Shown here: positions 39,017 through 50,671 of the stretch, one piece after another | Layout of the letters: each line of letters begins with the position of its first letter | Numbering within the stretch: position 1 is the first letter of the stretch | Assembly: GCF_026914185.1 (NCBI RefSeq) | Contig: NC_070571.1 | Coordinates: 4,464,001 to 4,528,000, forward strand | Reading direction: 5' to 3' | DNA: 64,000 nt | Source: Puccinia triticina | Taxonomy: Eukaryota > Basidiomycota > Pucciniomycetes > Pucciniales > Pucciniaceae | Notes under the pieces: model-generated | Told to the model about the DNA's origin: nothing | Databases searched by the model: none | What the model saw: only the letters and a program-made list of their open reading frames with translations | Made by a program: the position numbers and the translations under genes

Positions 39017-42000
39017 CTAATTTTCAATTTCTCTAAGAAGTCTTTCCAAATCTTCTTGGTCACTTTTTGACCAGTTTTGTCCGCATAGAAGGTCACCAAT
39101 GAATTTTGCTCTCTCTAAATGCACTTTCATTACTTCATCTTTTGAGTTGTGCACTTTAGCTGCCAACAGGTGTGCAAGTGCTATTTGCCTGGGGATTTTT
39201 TCCTATTTTATTTTTTATGATGTCAAATTAGTTCAACAATTCATCTGTTTTTATTTCATTGTTAAGCCAAGATCAAATAGACTTGCCTCCTCGCTAATTT
39301 TAACAAATTCCTTGGCTTGAGCAGGGGAAAGATTTTTCTTTCTGGACCAATGATACAGCTGGATGATTCGCAGAACATTTTCATCTGACCTCTCTCCAAG
39401 CTCCTCACTCATCAGACAATGCGAGCAAGTGCAATCAAAACCAAAGAATTCCCTCAACTCTCTGTACCGAGCCGCACGCTGCAATTCTGGAACACAATCT
39501 GTGATTTTGGTATGTGAGCTGCACTTCAAGCAAAATATATGTATATGTAAAAGATTCCTCACAAGTTATGGTAAGTTCCTCGCCAGCTGCAATAGATCCA
39601 AACGCCTTCATATGCAATAGCTGCGTTTTTTCATCAATGGAGTACCATACATTGGGTCTACAGGAATGATCAAATTGTCTTTTTTTTTCGAAGGTATCAA
39701 CAAACCCTGGTCAATGATTCTGTTTGTCCTGGCCATGAAATTAACGCAAAACATACGCGTCCAAGTACAACGCAGCAAAAGGAATTGAATTTCCTGAAAC
39801 ATTGTGATAGGTTGATAAACTGTTGGCCCCAATCACAAAAGAAATAAACTCGTCCTCGGTCGCACCCCATCCGGGAAGACGTGAGATGGCAGCCCGCGTC
39901 TGGGGCGGTAAATGATCAATGGCTTGTCGTCGAATACTATCACCCAAGGGAGTTTTCCATATCGGTTCCTTTTCTGGAAACAATCCAACGGGGTATTTCT
40001 TTTTGATATCATCACCGGTCTCAAGTTTACGAGCAGCCACTGCTCCCACCATATCACCTTTTTCAGGCATTGTGACAGTCTCTACGGCGGCCAATTTTGG
40101 TGGATCGTCTGAAAGGTTGAGTCCATCTTCAAAGAAATTTTCCAAGTGCTTTTTGGGGGCGATGATAACACATCCTTGACCGTGGTTGATGGTGGAGTTT
40201 ATGAGGATGCACCAATCATTTGGCTCTTCAGAGTTGGATGGATTGGGATCTTGGAAGCAGGTCGATTTGTAAAAACCTTTATTCAATGGCTCAAGTTTTG
40301 GCTCAGGAATTTCTTTATCGTATTTATAAACAGGATTTTTGGATGAAGAGAAGAAACCAGGTTTTTTCCCATCTGTTCCTTCAATTCCCTGGACTTTGTA
40401 TGACAAATGAGAGCCGTGCTTATCAGGCTCATCAAGAAGTGCTTCCAAATCCTTGACGTCTTCAGCAGACCAGTTAATTCCACCCTCAAGATCTCCCATA
40501 AATTTGGCTTTCTCTGCATGCTCTTTTACTTGTTCCATTTCTTTTTTTGAATTGGAAAAGTGAGCAGCAATCAGGCTGGCACGAGCTATGAACTTGGGAA
40601 TTCTTTCCTGTTGGTTTTTGTAAGAGGCAGAATTCAGATCAATAAATTCACATCTCATGTTGTTCTGCATATGATAATTTGATTGTAAACTCACTATCTC
40701 AGCAAATTTGAGAAATTGCTTGATTTCACTCGGATAAAGATTTGATTTTTTGGAGAGCTCCCTGAGCTCCTTGAGCCTCCAAATTCGTCGATCGGACTGC
40801 TCCACAAGTTCCTCACTCAGCAAGCAATGTGGGCAAGTGCAATCAAAACCATAGAGATCTCTTAGTCTTCTTTGCCGATCTTCCTGATACAACTCTTGGA
40901 AGACGTCTATGATTTCAAAGTGTCAGCTCCAGGTTAATCAGAACTTATAATGCTGCTCACAAGATATAGTAAGTTCCTCGCCCACTTCAATTGGCTCATA
41001 AGCCTTTATATGCATTAGCTGAGTCTCGTGATCAATGTAGTAATATACATTTGGCTTGCAGGAGTGATTGAATCGCCTTTTTGTCATTTTTTGGGAGAAA
41101 AAAAAATGTTTCTAGTCCTGCATTTCCCAATCCCAAAGCAAGCAAAGGAAACTTACGAGGCGCCCAAATATAGTGCACTCAACTCAAGATCATTTTCTCC
41201 AGCCATATGATAGGTTGAAAAAGTGTTGGCCCCAATCATACGAGAGATAAATTCATCCTCAGTCTGACCGCTTCCGGCAAGACGCGATAAAGCAGCCCGC
41301 GTTTGCAGTGGCAAATGATCAATGGCTTGTCGCTGAATACTTTGACCAAAGGGAGTTTCCCACACTGGTTCCGTCCTCGTAAACAGTGCAACCGGGTATA
41401 GCTGTTGGACGTAATCGCCCCTTTCGAGTTTACGGGCAGCTACGACTCCCTTACCACCTTTCTCCGGCATCTGGACAATCCTTCCGGCACCAAAATCTGG
41501 CGGATCGTCTGATAATTTGAGTCCCTTTTTAAAGAATCCTTCCAAGTATTTTGTGGGTGCAACAACCACAAAACCTTGACCATGATTGATTGTAGAGTTG
41601 ATGACTATGCACCATCCATTTGGTTCTTCAGAGTTGGATGGATTGGGATCTTGGAAGCAGGTTGATTTGTAAAAACCGTTATCCAATAGCTCAAGTGTTG
41701 GTGTATGAATTTGCTTATCATATTTATAAACATGATTTTCGGACGAGGAAAAGAACCTCGACTCTTTCTCATGTTTTTCTCCGATTTCATTGAATGAACC
41801 GTGAGTACGCTGCTTTTTAGGCTGAATGAGAGGCGTTTGCACTTCGTCAACTTCACTGGCCTTGCGTTTAACACTACTAAGATGAAGATGAATGTTTTTA
41901 GTGATGGTGATCCATGAAATGATATCAAAATACCGAGTCTACTAACGCCTGCCCGCTTTCTATATCAGAATCTCCCAATACAAATTTTTTGCCGTCATTT

Positions 42001-42284
42001 CCTAGGATACTGCTAGGTTTTCCAGTTTGCCCTCCATCTGCACCTACAGGTATCGTAGCATCCTTCGGACTGCCACCCAGTTTATCAAGTTGATTTTCAC
42101 TGTTAGCACGAGGAAATTTACTGGTACCAGTAAATTCCTTGTCTAGGAGAGGCTCATTCAAACTTCGACGCTGAACTGAATAAGAAGAAAGCTTCACACC
42201 AAGTGCAGTGGTTGAGATATTACTGTTAAGTACATCAAAGATGATTGAAATGCGCACTAGCACTTTGAGCCTATCTGCCAGCAT
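39017..42284 (-). CDS. protein with two tandem SET domains fused in one reading frame
   Basis: Minus-strand exons by eye: about 41873-41157, 41076-40961, 40906-39757, 39678-39563, 39498 to about 39251, and 39188-39017. Module 1: KGVVAARKLERGD, RFNHSCKPNVYYY, GEELTIS, then DCTCPHC (post-SET). Module 2: VGAVAARKLETGD, FDHSCRPNVWYS, GEELTIT, DCTCSHC. The C-terminal end of module 1 and the start of module 2 lie in the single exon 40906-39757 with no stop. SET proteins methylate lysines on histones or other proteins. The far N-terminal part (42284-41925) starts with a hydrophobic stretch, but its junction to the first SET exon does not keep frame, so the true start is uncertain; the junction near 39251/39188 is also unclear. 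Confidence 0.7.
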
Positions 42285-43020
42285 CTTTTAAATTTGAGTG
42301 GAAAGGAATACGATGAAATAACATTGTTGGCCAAAGCTTGGGAAAAATAGCCACACTTTACGCTGAACCCTCGGAGTAATACCACTAGTACCGCAGGCAA
42401 ATGAAAACACGGAACGGCCAGTCATTGTTCCGCTTAAAGTTCCTCTTGAATTACTCTGTACCGACAGGTCACAATCAGATCCAACACATGTGACCTGACA
42501 AGCGCAATTAATTGCCTATCTATGTAAACCTAATCGCCAGAGTTGGCCAATCTTCATTTTGTATATCCAACTGTGCAACATTGGGACTCCAATTAAGTTT
42601 TGTAAGTTTCAGAATGTGTATCCCTTAAGACCCTGATAGATTTAAACAAAAGCTGTGACAGCCTGTGAAAGATAAGCCTTATGGACATTGTATTTGTATT
42701 TACTAAAACCTCTCCTCCCCCTGTATGGATATAGATGGATGTTTTGCATCCATTGGCAGGTACCCCACTCTTCAGCAGGTACCTTCCAAAGGGTGAAAAA
42801 GTGGACATCTCTATTTTTGGATGTGCCAATAGTAGGTAACCTTTCCTTTATTCAATTAATGCCTCTGGGTTATCTAGCTTGACCTAGTATAGTGCCGCAC
42901 AGACCTTCTTTAACCTTGTGTGCCAGCTGATAATGTTGATGATATGAATATGTCAACACCCTTTTTTTGTTTGTTTGGCTCTTTTCAAATCAAAAGTCAA
43001 ACCACACCACCATTCTTCAT
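42285..43020. other. intergenic DNA upstream of the SET gene
   Basis: No gene recognised; moderately AT-rich. Probably holds the promoter of the minus-strand SET gene. Confidence 0.4.
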
Positions 43021-43507
43021 TGACTGCTACAGGAGGACCGCAAGCCATCAAAATAAGGGGGTCCACATTGCAAAAAAAGCAATGCTGATTTTGTCTGCTC
43101 ATGCACCTGTGAGTAAGGTTTATGCCTTGCAGATTGCTTCCAAAGGGGAGCTGCCCAGCCAAACCTTTTTGCTTTCTCACGATTTTCAAAAGCTGCATCT
43201 GCTGGTTTTGGTTGCTGATTTGTGAAATCAGCCTTACGTGAACCCCCCTATTGACTGCTACAGGAGGACCGCAAGCCATCAAAATAGGGTCCACATTGCA
43301 AAAAAAGCAATGCTGATTTCGTCTGCTCATGCACCTGTGAGTAAGGTTTATGCACGGCAGATTGTCTGCTCATGCACCTGTGAGTAAGGTTTATGCATGG
43401 CAGAGAGCTTCCCAGCCAAACCTTTTTGCTTTCTCAGGATTTTCAAAAGCTGCATCTGCTGGTTTTGGTGGCTGTTTTTCAAAATCAGCCTTACGTGAAC
43501 CCCCCTA
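43021..43507. repeat. tandem duplication, 2 x about 231-255 bp, ending in MITE-type termini
   Basis: TGACTGCTACAGGAGGACCG starts at 43021 and 43252. Both units end CCTTACGTGAACCCCCCTA, the same terminal bases as the TA-flanked MITEs at 20005 and 26190. The second unit has a small inner duplication of GTCTGCTCATGCACCTGTGA. Probably tandem or rearranged MITE copies. Confidence 0.65.
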
Positions 43508-44690
43508 ATATGTAAATTTAGAAGAAAGTGTTCCTGAAAATTAAATGGAGGCAGCCTAGCTCACATGGTTGCTGAACCTTTTTAACTCATAAGAGAAGGC
43601 CCTAAACTCAACTGGCGGGCAACACTAGAAAGCAAGCCTGAGAGAGCCTGAGAGATTCCTTCGCCAAAACAATCCAAACACACTGAGGGCTTTTTTAATC
43701 ACAACGAAAAACAGGGGTTTGTTTTGCTTTCAAACTGCGCCATTCCCTCAAAAAAGAGACAGTTTCCCCCATAACAATCACTAGTTCCTCTGTCAAAGAT
43801 TCTGCAACCCTGCTCCACAAGGCTTGGTGGCAGGGATGGCTGGAACCTGCCCAGAGATGCTTGACTCACCAAGCCAGCTGAGGAGCCGTGAAGTGTGCGG
43901 CTTTGAAGCGGGCTTGTTTACTCTAGTTGATTCATAAGGCCCCATCTGTGAATCAAGCGTGATCAATAACATATTTTCTGTGAAATGTACGAACCGTGAG
44001 GTTCGACACGGATTTCACTTGAGCTACCCATATTCATCATGCTCGATCAAAACGCTGAACAAACTGGGCCTAAAATCACATCCCGCTGTGGCTCTAACTT
44101 ACTTCTCTCTATCACTCTTGTTGCGCAGGAGTTTCCCTTGCGTGCAACACTTAAATGAGTGTCCAGGGTAATTTGTCCATTCACATACATAGCAGTCAAC
44201 TTTACTGGCAGATCACCCTAATGTTCAGGAAGGAGTTATCGAGGGCATAGCACTGCGTCGGTATCAGAGCCATGAAACGCATCGATCCATGTGCAGTGTG
44301 TGGTGTACATAAACGTTTCATTTTCACTTGGTTCGGCAAGACAGGACATGTGGTGGATGTGTTTTGGAGGTACTGAAGCAACACACCAAGCTTCAAGTGT
44401 ATTGTTTATGTGCCAAGACGATTAGATTTTGTATGGAGATGTCGGCTTGATTGGACTCGTGGCCGAGACGGTCAAACTGGATTGGCAGGTGTTTTCAATA
44501 CATCACTTCGCTCTTTTCCCCGACTTGTTTTTGTGTTCCAAGTACCAGCTGAGGACCTCTTCCCCCAAGCCCTGTAATTGCAACCAATGATGTGCAACAG
44601 CGAGAGAGCACTGGTGGTAAGAAATCAGCTGTACGGATTGCCTGAGGGAGCTAGAAACCCTGCTGACATCTTCCGCCTATCTTAATGAAA
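43508..44690. other. intergenic DNA
   Basis: No gene supported. Short ORFs lack recognisable domains. The 5' part of RING gene 3 may lie in 44500-44690. Confidence 0.4.
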
Positions 44691-44699
44691 GCTTTTCCA

Positions 44700-45395
44700 A
44701 GCAGTGACAGTGCTAGTCGTTGGGCTCCCGGTGCAGGGCCATGAAGGCATCCTAGGCACCTTGAATGAATGGGGCCAATCGTGCAAATCAGCCGTCAACA
44801 GATGCTTGTCCTCCGTCAAGTCTTCCGCCAGTGACGTGAACTCCTGGCTGCCCTCGGCTTCCAGCATCAGATCAGCACCCGAAACGCCGGTACGCCCTCT
44901 AGCCTCGAGATACACCTGAGCACAGAAAATGATCCGAAATTCGCTTGCAGGATACCCCTGTGTGCCCATTCTGCAGAAACGACTGGTGCGAGCAAGATTT
45001 CATGGCCGAATGGCCCACTTGCACACACACGATTGCCCAGTCCCCTGAGGTCAGTTCCACCGCTTCCAGCTGCGGCCAGCCTCACGCCGCGAGCCAGAAG
45101 AGTCGGACCTGAAACTCCCCCCATTTTTCTTCTTTGTGATTGGATGGGGGATGGATGCCTCTGCAGTCGACATCCTCGAACTTGAGCGACCAAGGCGAAG
45201 GATTTCGAGGGCTGTGGGACATGAACCACTCTGATCCTGAGCACATGGAATGGTCCTTCAACCACTTCCACTTCCACACAGACTCGATCATCAGCTCGGC
45301 GCGAGAGGAATTGGAGCAAAGGATGCAAGAGTCTTGGGACAGCCATCACATCGACAGCCCTCCTAGTCGAAGCCACCCAACACCCCTTGAAAATG
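44700..45395 (+). CDS. RING-type zinc-finger protein, gene 3 (partial or degenerate)
   Basis: The exon at about 44700-44892 codes VTVLVVGLPVQGHEG and NEWGQSCKSAVNRC, paralogous to the N-terminal exons of RING genes 1 and 2. The next exon from 44951 codes DTPVCPFCRNDWCEQDF...EWPTCTHTI, giving the first half of a RING. The second half (further Cys/His pair and CPxC) is not clearly present, so the finger may be broken or continue through an unseen splice. An exon at about 45164-45395 (acceptor CTCTGCAG) codes an acidic, His-rich tail (FNHFHFHTDSIISSAREELE). More GC-rich than its paralogues. Confidence 0.5.
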
Positions 45396-47636
45396 CGAGT
45401 TTCCTCTCTTTTTTCTCGTTTGGTTGTCGATATCCCAGATACACATGTTTGGCTGACTGGTCATGGTGATATTTGGTAGATCTCGGCCAGCCGCCGTCGA
45501 CGGTTCTTGGAGTGCTTTGACTCGAGCGATTCGGAGTCAGCTGCTTCGGTATAGCCCACGGTGAGCCAGAGGAACCGACACCGTAACCCGGCCATCAATA
45601 GATTTCAAGCAGAAGGTATTTATCTCGTCGAATCCCAAATTATGGTAACCCACCTTATATTTCGTTGGCCCGGTCATACACTTTACAAGCCAGGCCTTGA
45701 GAGCCCCATTTTTTTTCTTGAAAAAAACCGCAACTCCACCTTTGTTAGCCCTATATTGAATATAGTTTTTTGCGTATCTCTCTAATACTTCTTGCAAGAA
45801 TGGTTCTCTTTACAACCCAGATGGATGAGAGGCCCAACATCATGGTTCCTCCTTGTCGAGCTACACACATCCATATTCTAAGTCTAAAATATCACTTGTC
45901 AACCCTATCGAAGCCTGTACTCTCTTGATTATGATCATCGTCCTTGAAGGAGGCCCAGCCTATCCAACCCTCGACATACATACATACACGAAAACTTCCG
46001 CGCACAGTCGCAGGCAGAAATGCGACGCCCAAACAGAGTGTGTCGGTGGTTTCCTGTAGGGGGGCGGAGCCCGAGCCAACCTTGTGGGAGCTGACAAGCG
46101 TATCTCCAGCTGTCAGAGTGAGCTCGACATCCCGGGGGAGCGATGCCCAGAAGATTGTTGAGCGGGGACTGCACCTGCCCATCCGGCCTGCGTCCTCTCC
46201 GCCGCCAGCCCAAGCGCCTCGCACGCACTTTGGCAAGTGCTTTGTTCAAGGATTAGGTTCCAGTTCATACGTGAACACTGATGAGTTACATAGGATGAGT
46301 TGCAAGGGTGTATTTATTTCAATGTGGATGCAAGCCACATTGCAATAAGTCTGGCCGATTGAAACTTTAACAGCGCCGTCGATCCTTCGGAGGGCGCTCG
46401 CTGGAGGCAGGCTGCTCAGACAGAGATCGGGCCTCTCCAGCGACACCGCCACGGTCCCCAGGCGGCCCCGACTCGAGCGCTTGCGCAAGCCCAGCCCGGC
46501 CGGCGCCGAAGAACCCCCCGGCCGGGTCCGCGCACCCGCACGCCCAGAAGGTCCGCCGGCCATCCCGCTCCATAGTCCAGTCGCCTTTCTCGGCGCGGGC
46601 GGGGCGCGGAAGCAGGCGAGGAAGACTGGCGTGGGTGCAGGGCCCCGGGGTTTCTGGCGCAGACGGACGGCTGGACAGGGCAGGCAGGCCCTGGCGTGCT
46701 CGTCGAACGGAGGGCCAGGGAGAGCGAGGCGAGGCGGGCCGGGTTCCTGGGCACACCATTCACCGGCTAGCTTGTGCATGCGTTCTAGCCCATCGGGGAC
46801 AGTATCACAGCTCCTGGAAGCTGCCCAAGGCCAGGAGTCTCTCGCGGGCTCAGGGGACGCCCCCGGAAGAGACATACCAGCGGGCCAGAATGGCCGCAGC
46901 GCCGGCCGTGTCCCACTGCTGGCTCGGCTCAGCTCACCCATGCCCCGGAGCCGCTTTCGTGCGCCTCTTGGCCGGGCACGCTTGTCGAGGGCTGTGTGTT
47001 TCCCGGGGCCCCCACGGCTGGCACATGCATAGTACACACAGGTCTGTGTGGTATGGGCTCGTCCCGGCGCTGGGCTGAGAGCATGCGTCGGTCGATGGGG
47101 GAGATGGCTCGGGAGCTTGGCTGGCCGCGTGTGCCGCCCGAGGGATGGACAGATGGCGAGGGGATCGAGGCAAGGGGCCGAGCGAAGGCGATGCTGACGG
47201 GCTGAGATTGCAGATAAGCGGGGCGAGGCTGACGGCGGAATTGGGTGGCCAGCCGGGGCTGTGCACGCTCACGAGATCGGCATAAAAGCCCAGGCTGCCC
47301 CTCCTGCGCCCCAGCCGACACGCCCCGCCCCGAGACGGTCTGTTGCGGTGAGCGCTCCTTCCCTGCCCATCCCCCACAGCGAACCACTTCGGGAAAAGCG
47401 CAGTCTCCCGCGACGCTGCTCAGAGACGAGCACGCCGTCTGGGAAGACGAGAATCATCTTCTCTCATAGTGCCCTCGTCTCTGCTCTCCCTCCCCCTCAC
47501 CCTCTTTACCCATCAGAGACCCCGACCCACTGACCCTCCCCTCTGCCCCAGCCACCAGAACCCGCCCCCTTGCAGCTCGCAGCGTGCCAGGAACCCAAGC
47601 AAGCGCGCACAGGGCAGCCGAAGCCAGAAGAAGAAG
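45396..47636. other. intergenic DNA; GC-rich from about 46040
   Basis: The first 600 bp hold nothing recognised. From 46040 to 47450 the DNA is very GC-rich with long overlapping ORFs in several frames on both strands; none has a recognisable domain, and this is best explained by composition. The last 150 bp before 47637 are the likely 5' UTR of the lipase-like gene. Confidence 0.45.
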
Positions 47637-48900
47637 ATGATGATGATGACCGCGGCAACCAAGACGGTGCGGTGTCTGGCGGCGCTGGCAGTGGCGCTGG
47701 CATTGCTGCCGGACGCACGCTCGCTGCGCGCCCGCCAGGTCTCCGACGCCACCAGCGTCCAGCCCGTCGACCCCTCCATCACCGACCCCAAGGCCATCCT
47801 CGCCGACCGGATCCCCTGGTACACCCAGGACGCCGACCAGCAGGACCACATCCGGCTGCACTGGTCCGTCCGCCATCCTCTCCCCGCTAGGCCCCGCACA
47901 GCTGCTGATCCTCCCCAAACCTCGCGCACCCAGCTATCTGTCCATGGTAAATCCGGCCGAACTCTGCGCGGATATCCAGACGCTGATGTGCGTTTTCTCT
48001 GTGGGCAGGCTGCATACGGCGATTACCGGACGCTGTGTCCGGCGACGTTTGCCGTGCACGGGAACGACTTCGAAGTGCTCGAAGACTTTGCGACGGCGGA
48101 GGGGCAGACGGGGTATGTCGCGCGGGTGCCGTTCATGCAGAAGATTGTGATCGTGTTCCGGGGGTACGACTCGGACGTCGCGCTGTCGTGGGAGCCCGCG
48201 CCGATCGACTTCGGCCGGCCGGTGGGGCGGTGCACGGCGACGAACGGGTGCACGGCCGGGCGCGGCGTGCTCGCGCTCTACAACTCCGCCCGCATCGCCA
48301 CCGACAACTGGGCCCGCGCGAAGCAGGCCGTCAACGCCACCGGGCTCAAGTTCTCGGTCACCGGCCACGGGATCGGCGGCGCGGTCGCCCAGCTCGCCGC
48401 GCTCGATCTGGGCATCGACGGCCACGTGCACTACGCCCACTCGCAAGCCGCGTCAGTCCCCCCCCCCCCCCCCCCCCCCCCCCAAACCCCGCCCCTCACC
48501 CAAGCTGACCCTCCTTTGTGTGTGCAGACCGAGGGCGGTGTCAAGGACGGCGGCGACGCTCCTGTCGGAGATCTTCCAGGGCGAGGCCGGCCAACACGTG
48601 GTGGCCAACCACGACTACTTCCCCCACATCGTCCCGCGCACATCCGGCTTCGTCCGCGTCAACTCGGCCGTCTGGGTCTTCGGCAACCGCACCGAGTGGA
48701 TGCGCGTCTGCCACTACTACCCCGAGAACGGGGCCTGTCTGGGCAACGGCACCAGCATCGCCGATAACTAGTTGCGTCCCCCCCCCCCCCCCCCTCTGTT
48801 CGTCCCGCTTATCCGCTTGCTTATCTCCCGCTTGGCGCGCCGTTGTAGCTACTACTTCACCCCCATGGGCCAGTGCGGGGCCGCCGATAAGGGCTTCTGA
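47637..48900 (+). CDS. secreted class-3 lipase-like protein with degenerate catalytic triad
   Basis: ATG 47637 (one of four consecutive Met codons) starts a signal peptide (CLAALAVALALLPDARS). The alpha/beta-hydrolase core includes KIVIVFRGYDS and the nucleophile elbow VTGHGIGGAVAQLAALDLG, where fungal class-3 lipases have GHSLGG: the Ser is Gly. The last exons read HDYFPHIVP (the usual Asp is kept) and SGFVRVNS, where the catalytic His is expected but Arg is found. Introns 48452-48527 (containing a 26-C run) and 48771-48848 join in frame and give a C-terminus FTPMGQCG. An upstream intron near 47947-48008 is likely but its frame is unclear. Probably a non-catalytic lipid-binding or effector-like relative. 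Confidence 0.75.
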
Positions 48901-49935
48901 CTTCCTCCCCTCGCAAAGTTACCCCGCGCCTCTGGCGCACTCGGCCCCCCCGATTCCCGCCGTCATCGTGCTTCGTATCCCCCCTTTTCATGGCTCGCCA
49001 CACATTAACACAGCCCACTAACATCCCTCTTGGGTCACAGATTTCTCATCTATCTGCTCTAAGTTATCTGCTCTAAGTTATCTGCTCCAAGTTATTATCT
49101 CCAAGTTATTATCTCCAAGTTATTATCTCGAAGGTATCATCCCTAAGTTATTCGCTCCAAGTGATCCGCTCCAAGTTCCCATTCCTGCAAACACATATTC
49201 CCTCCCAGCCAGCTCCACAAACTCTGCGCGGGTGAGAGCGGCCCGAGCCCGCTGATATCCGCGCCCATTCGCAGCGATTGTGCGTCGCCTGAGCGGCCCG
49301 GTTGGCAGCGCTACCGGCGCGCACTGTTGGCTGCGAGGAGCGGCGGTTATGCGTAGCAGTGAGGAGGCGGGGGATGGTTGTCCAGGATGGAGAGCAGCCA
49401 TGTTGCTGGCGGGAAACCGCTGCTTCTGGAGGGACGCGGCAGCACTGCTACGACGGGTTCTCTCCTGGTGTGCGGGCTCCCATACTCCATGACCACCCGA
49501 GCAGACCAGCCCACACCGAACGAGGAAGAGCAGCCCTGCGCGCTGGCCAACCGGCTGCACCGTCGCCGTCCCGCCGACCAACATCTTGGTGGTGGTGGGC
49601 CCAAGATGGGCACCCCTCACACCCCCGCTTCCCCAGTGCGAGAGTTCTTTGGTCTTTCGTCCAGGCCCCCACAATCGTCGTCATCCCGCCAACTTCACTT
49701 CCCTAAGGAAGTAGTGGGTCGGGGGTGGAGAATCCTTCATCATTTGTATTTCACTTCCATTTTTGGGCAACAGTTGAGGCGTGTGAAGTGTTAATTTACA
49801 TATCGTTGAAATCTGCAAGTATTATTTTTTTTTGTACGCGGGGGGCGGAAGCGGATATACATACAGCATCAACTGAACGTCAAACAGACCGAAGCAGAAT
49901 ATAAAGAATATGGAGCGCTAAAGAGAAAAGGAGAC
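48901..49935. other. intergenic DNA with a 14-bp minisatellite
   Basis: Contains the repeat 49052-49177. ORFs of 130-180 codons on both strands at 49123-49794 overlap one another and show no recognisable domain. Confidence 0.45.
49052..49177. repeat. 14-bp minisatellite, nine units
   Basis: Nine contiguous units of exactly 14 bp built on ATCTGCTCTAAGTT with variants such as ATTATCTCCAAGTT and ATCCGCTCCAAGTT. Confidence 0.9.
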
Positions 49936-50597
49936 TTATTTCTGTTTCTCAGTATCCGAAAAGGATCCCTTCTCCTCTTTCAGCAGATCCAAAGCCTCTA
50001 CGCTGCAGGGAAGAGGGATCTTGTTGGGAAGAATGAGGAAAGGTTTTCGGCGATCAGGTCTACCCAAACCAAAAAAAAAAAAAAGACGAGGTCAAAAAAC
50101 AATCGAAGATGGGGGGATGGAAGGAAGAGAGTTTGCGGACGACGGATGGGTGACTGATGTCTGCTCGGTCATGTCTTCGTCAAGGACCTCGTATGGGTTG
50201 GACTTGAATGCCGCTATCACTCGCTCGACTTGTACACGAAAATAACTATCAGCAATTGAGCCCTTCCCGCTGCTTAAAAGGCTGCTGTTGTGTTCCCGAG
50301 CGAGCAATGATCGCTTGCTGTTGAGATGTTTCTCGATCTGCGGGGGCTGCTCGTGGGTTGTAACTTGTTGTCCTCGGAATCGGCATCGTTCCAGTGCTTG
50401 AGACTTTGGCTTGTTTCCATTTTCCGATCAGGTGAGCACCACGCCCCGGAGGACACCAGACTATGTTTACCATGGGCCGGGGCCCCGAGTGACACTCTAT
50501 GACCCATCTGAGCTCCCCTGGAGTGGCTTGCTGAGTATTTAACCCAATAATTTACCACCCCTAACACCCCCGACATAGCTGTGTCAGCAAGAGCCAT
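49936..50597 (-). pseudogene. DnaJ-like (DNAJC8/SPF31-type) gene fragment, J domain degenerate
   Basis: On the minus strand an exon near 50245-50160 codes SYFRVQVERVIAAFKSNPYEVLD, which resembles the start of the J domain in splicing-linked DnaJ proteins. The final exon (50059 to TAA 49936) codes RRKPFLILPNKIPLPCSVEALDLLKEE. The diagnostic HPD that activates Hsp70 would be expected where LPN stands, so chaperone function is probably lost. An upstream exon starting METSQSLKHW (ATG near 50419) may be the N-terminus. Middle helices seem to be missing. Confidence 0.4.
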
Positions 50598-50671
50598 CCT
50601 TGATCACCTGCATTCCTTGCCTTACAACCTGTGTTCAAGCCCCATTGAACCCATCCCTGCAACTCGCCAAC

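Noticed and set aside
46246..47078. Several 130-260 codon ORFs on both strands
   Set aside because: Overlapping open frames in all directions in GC-rich DNA; no recognisable domain or signal.
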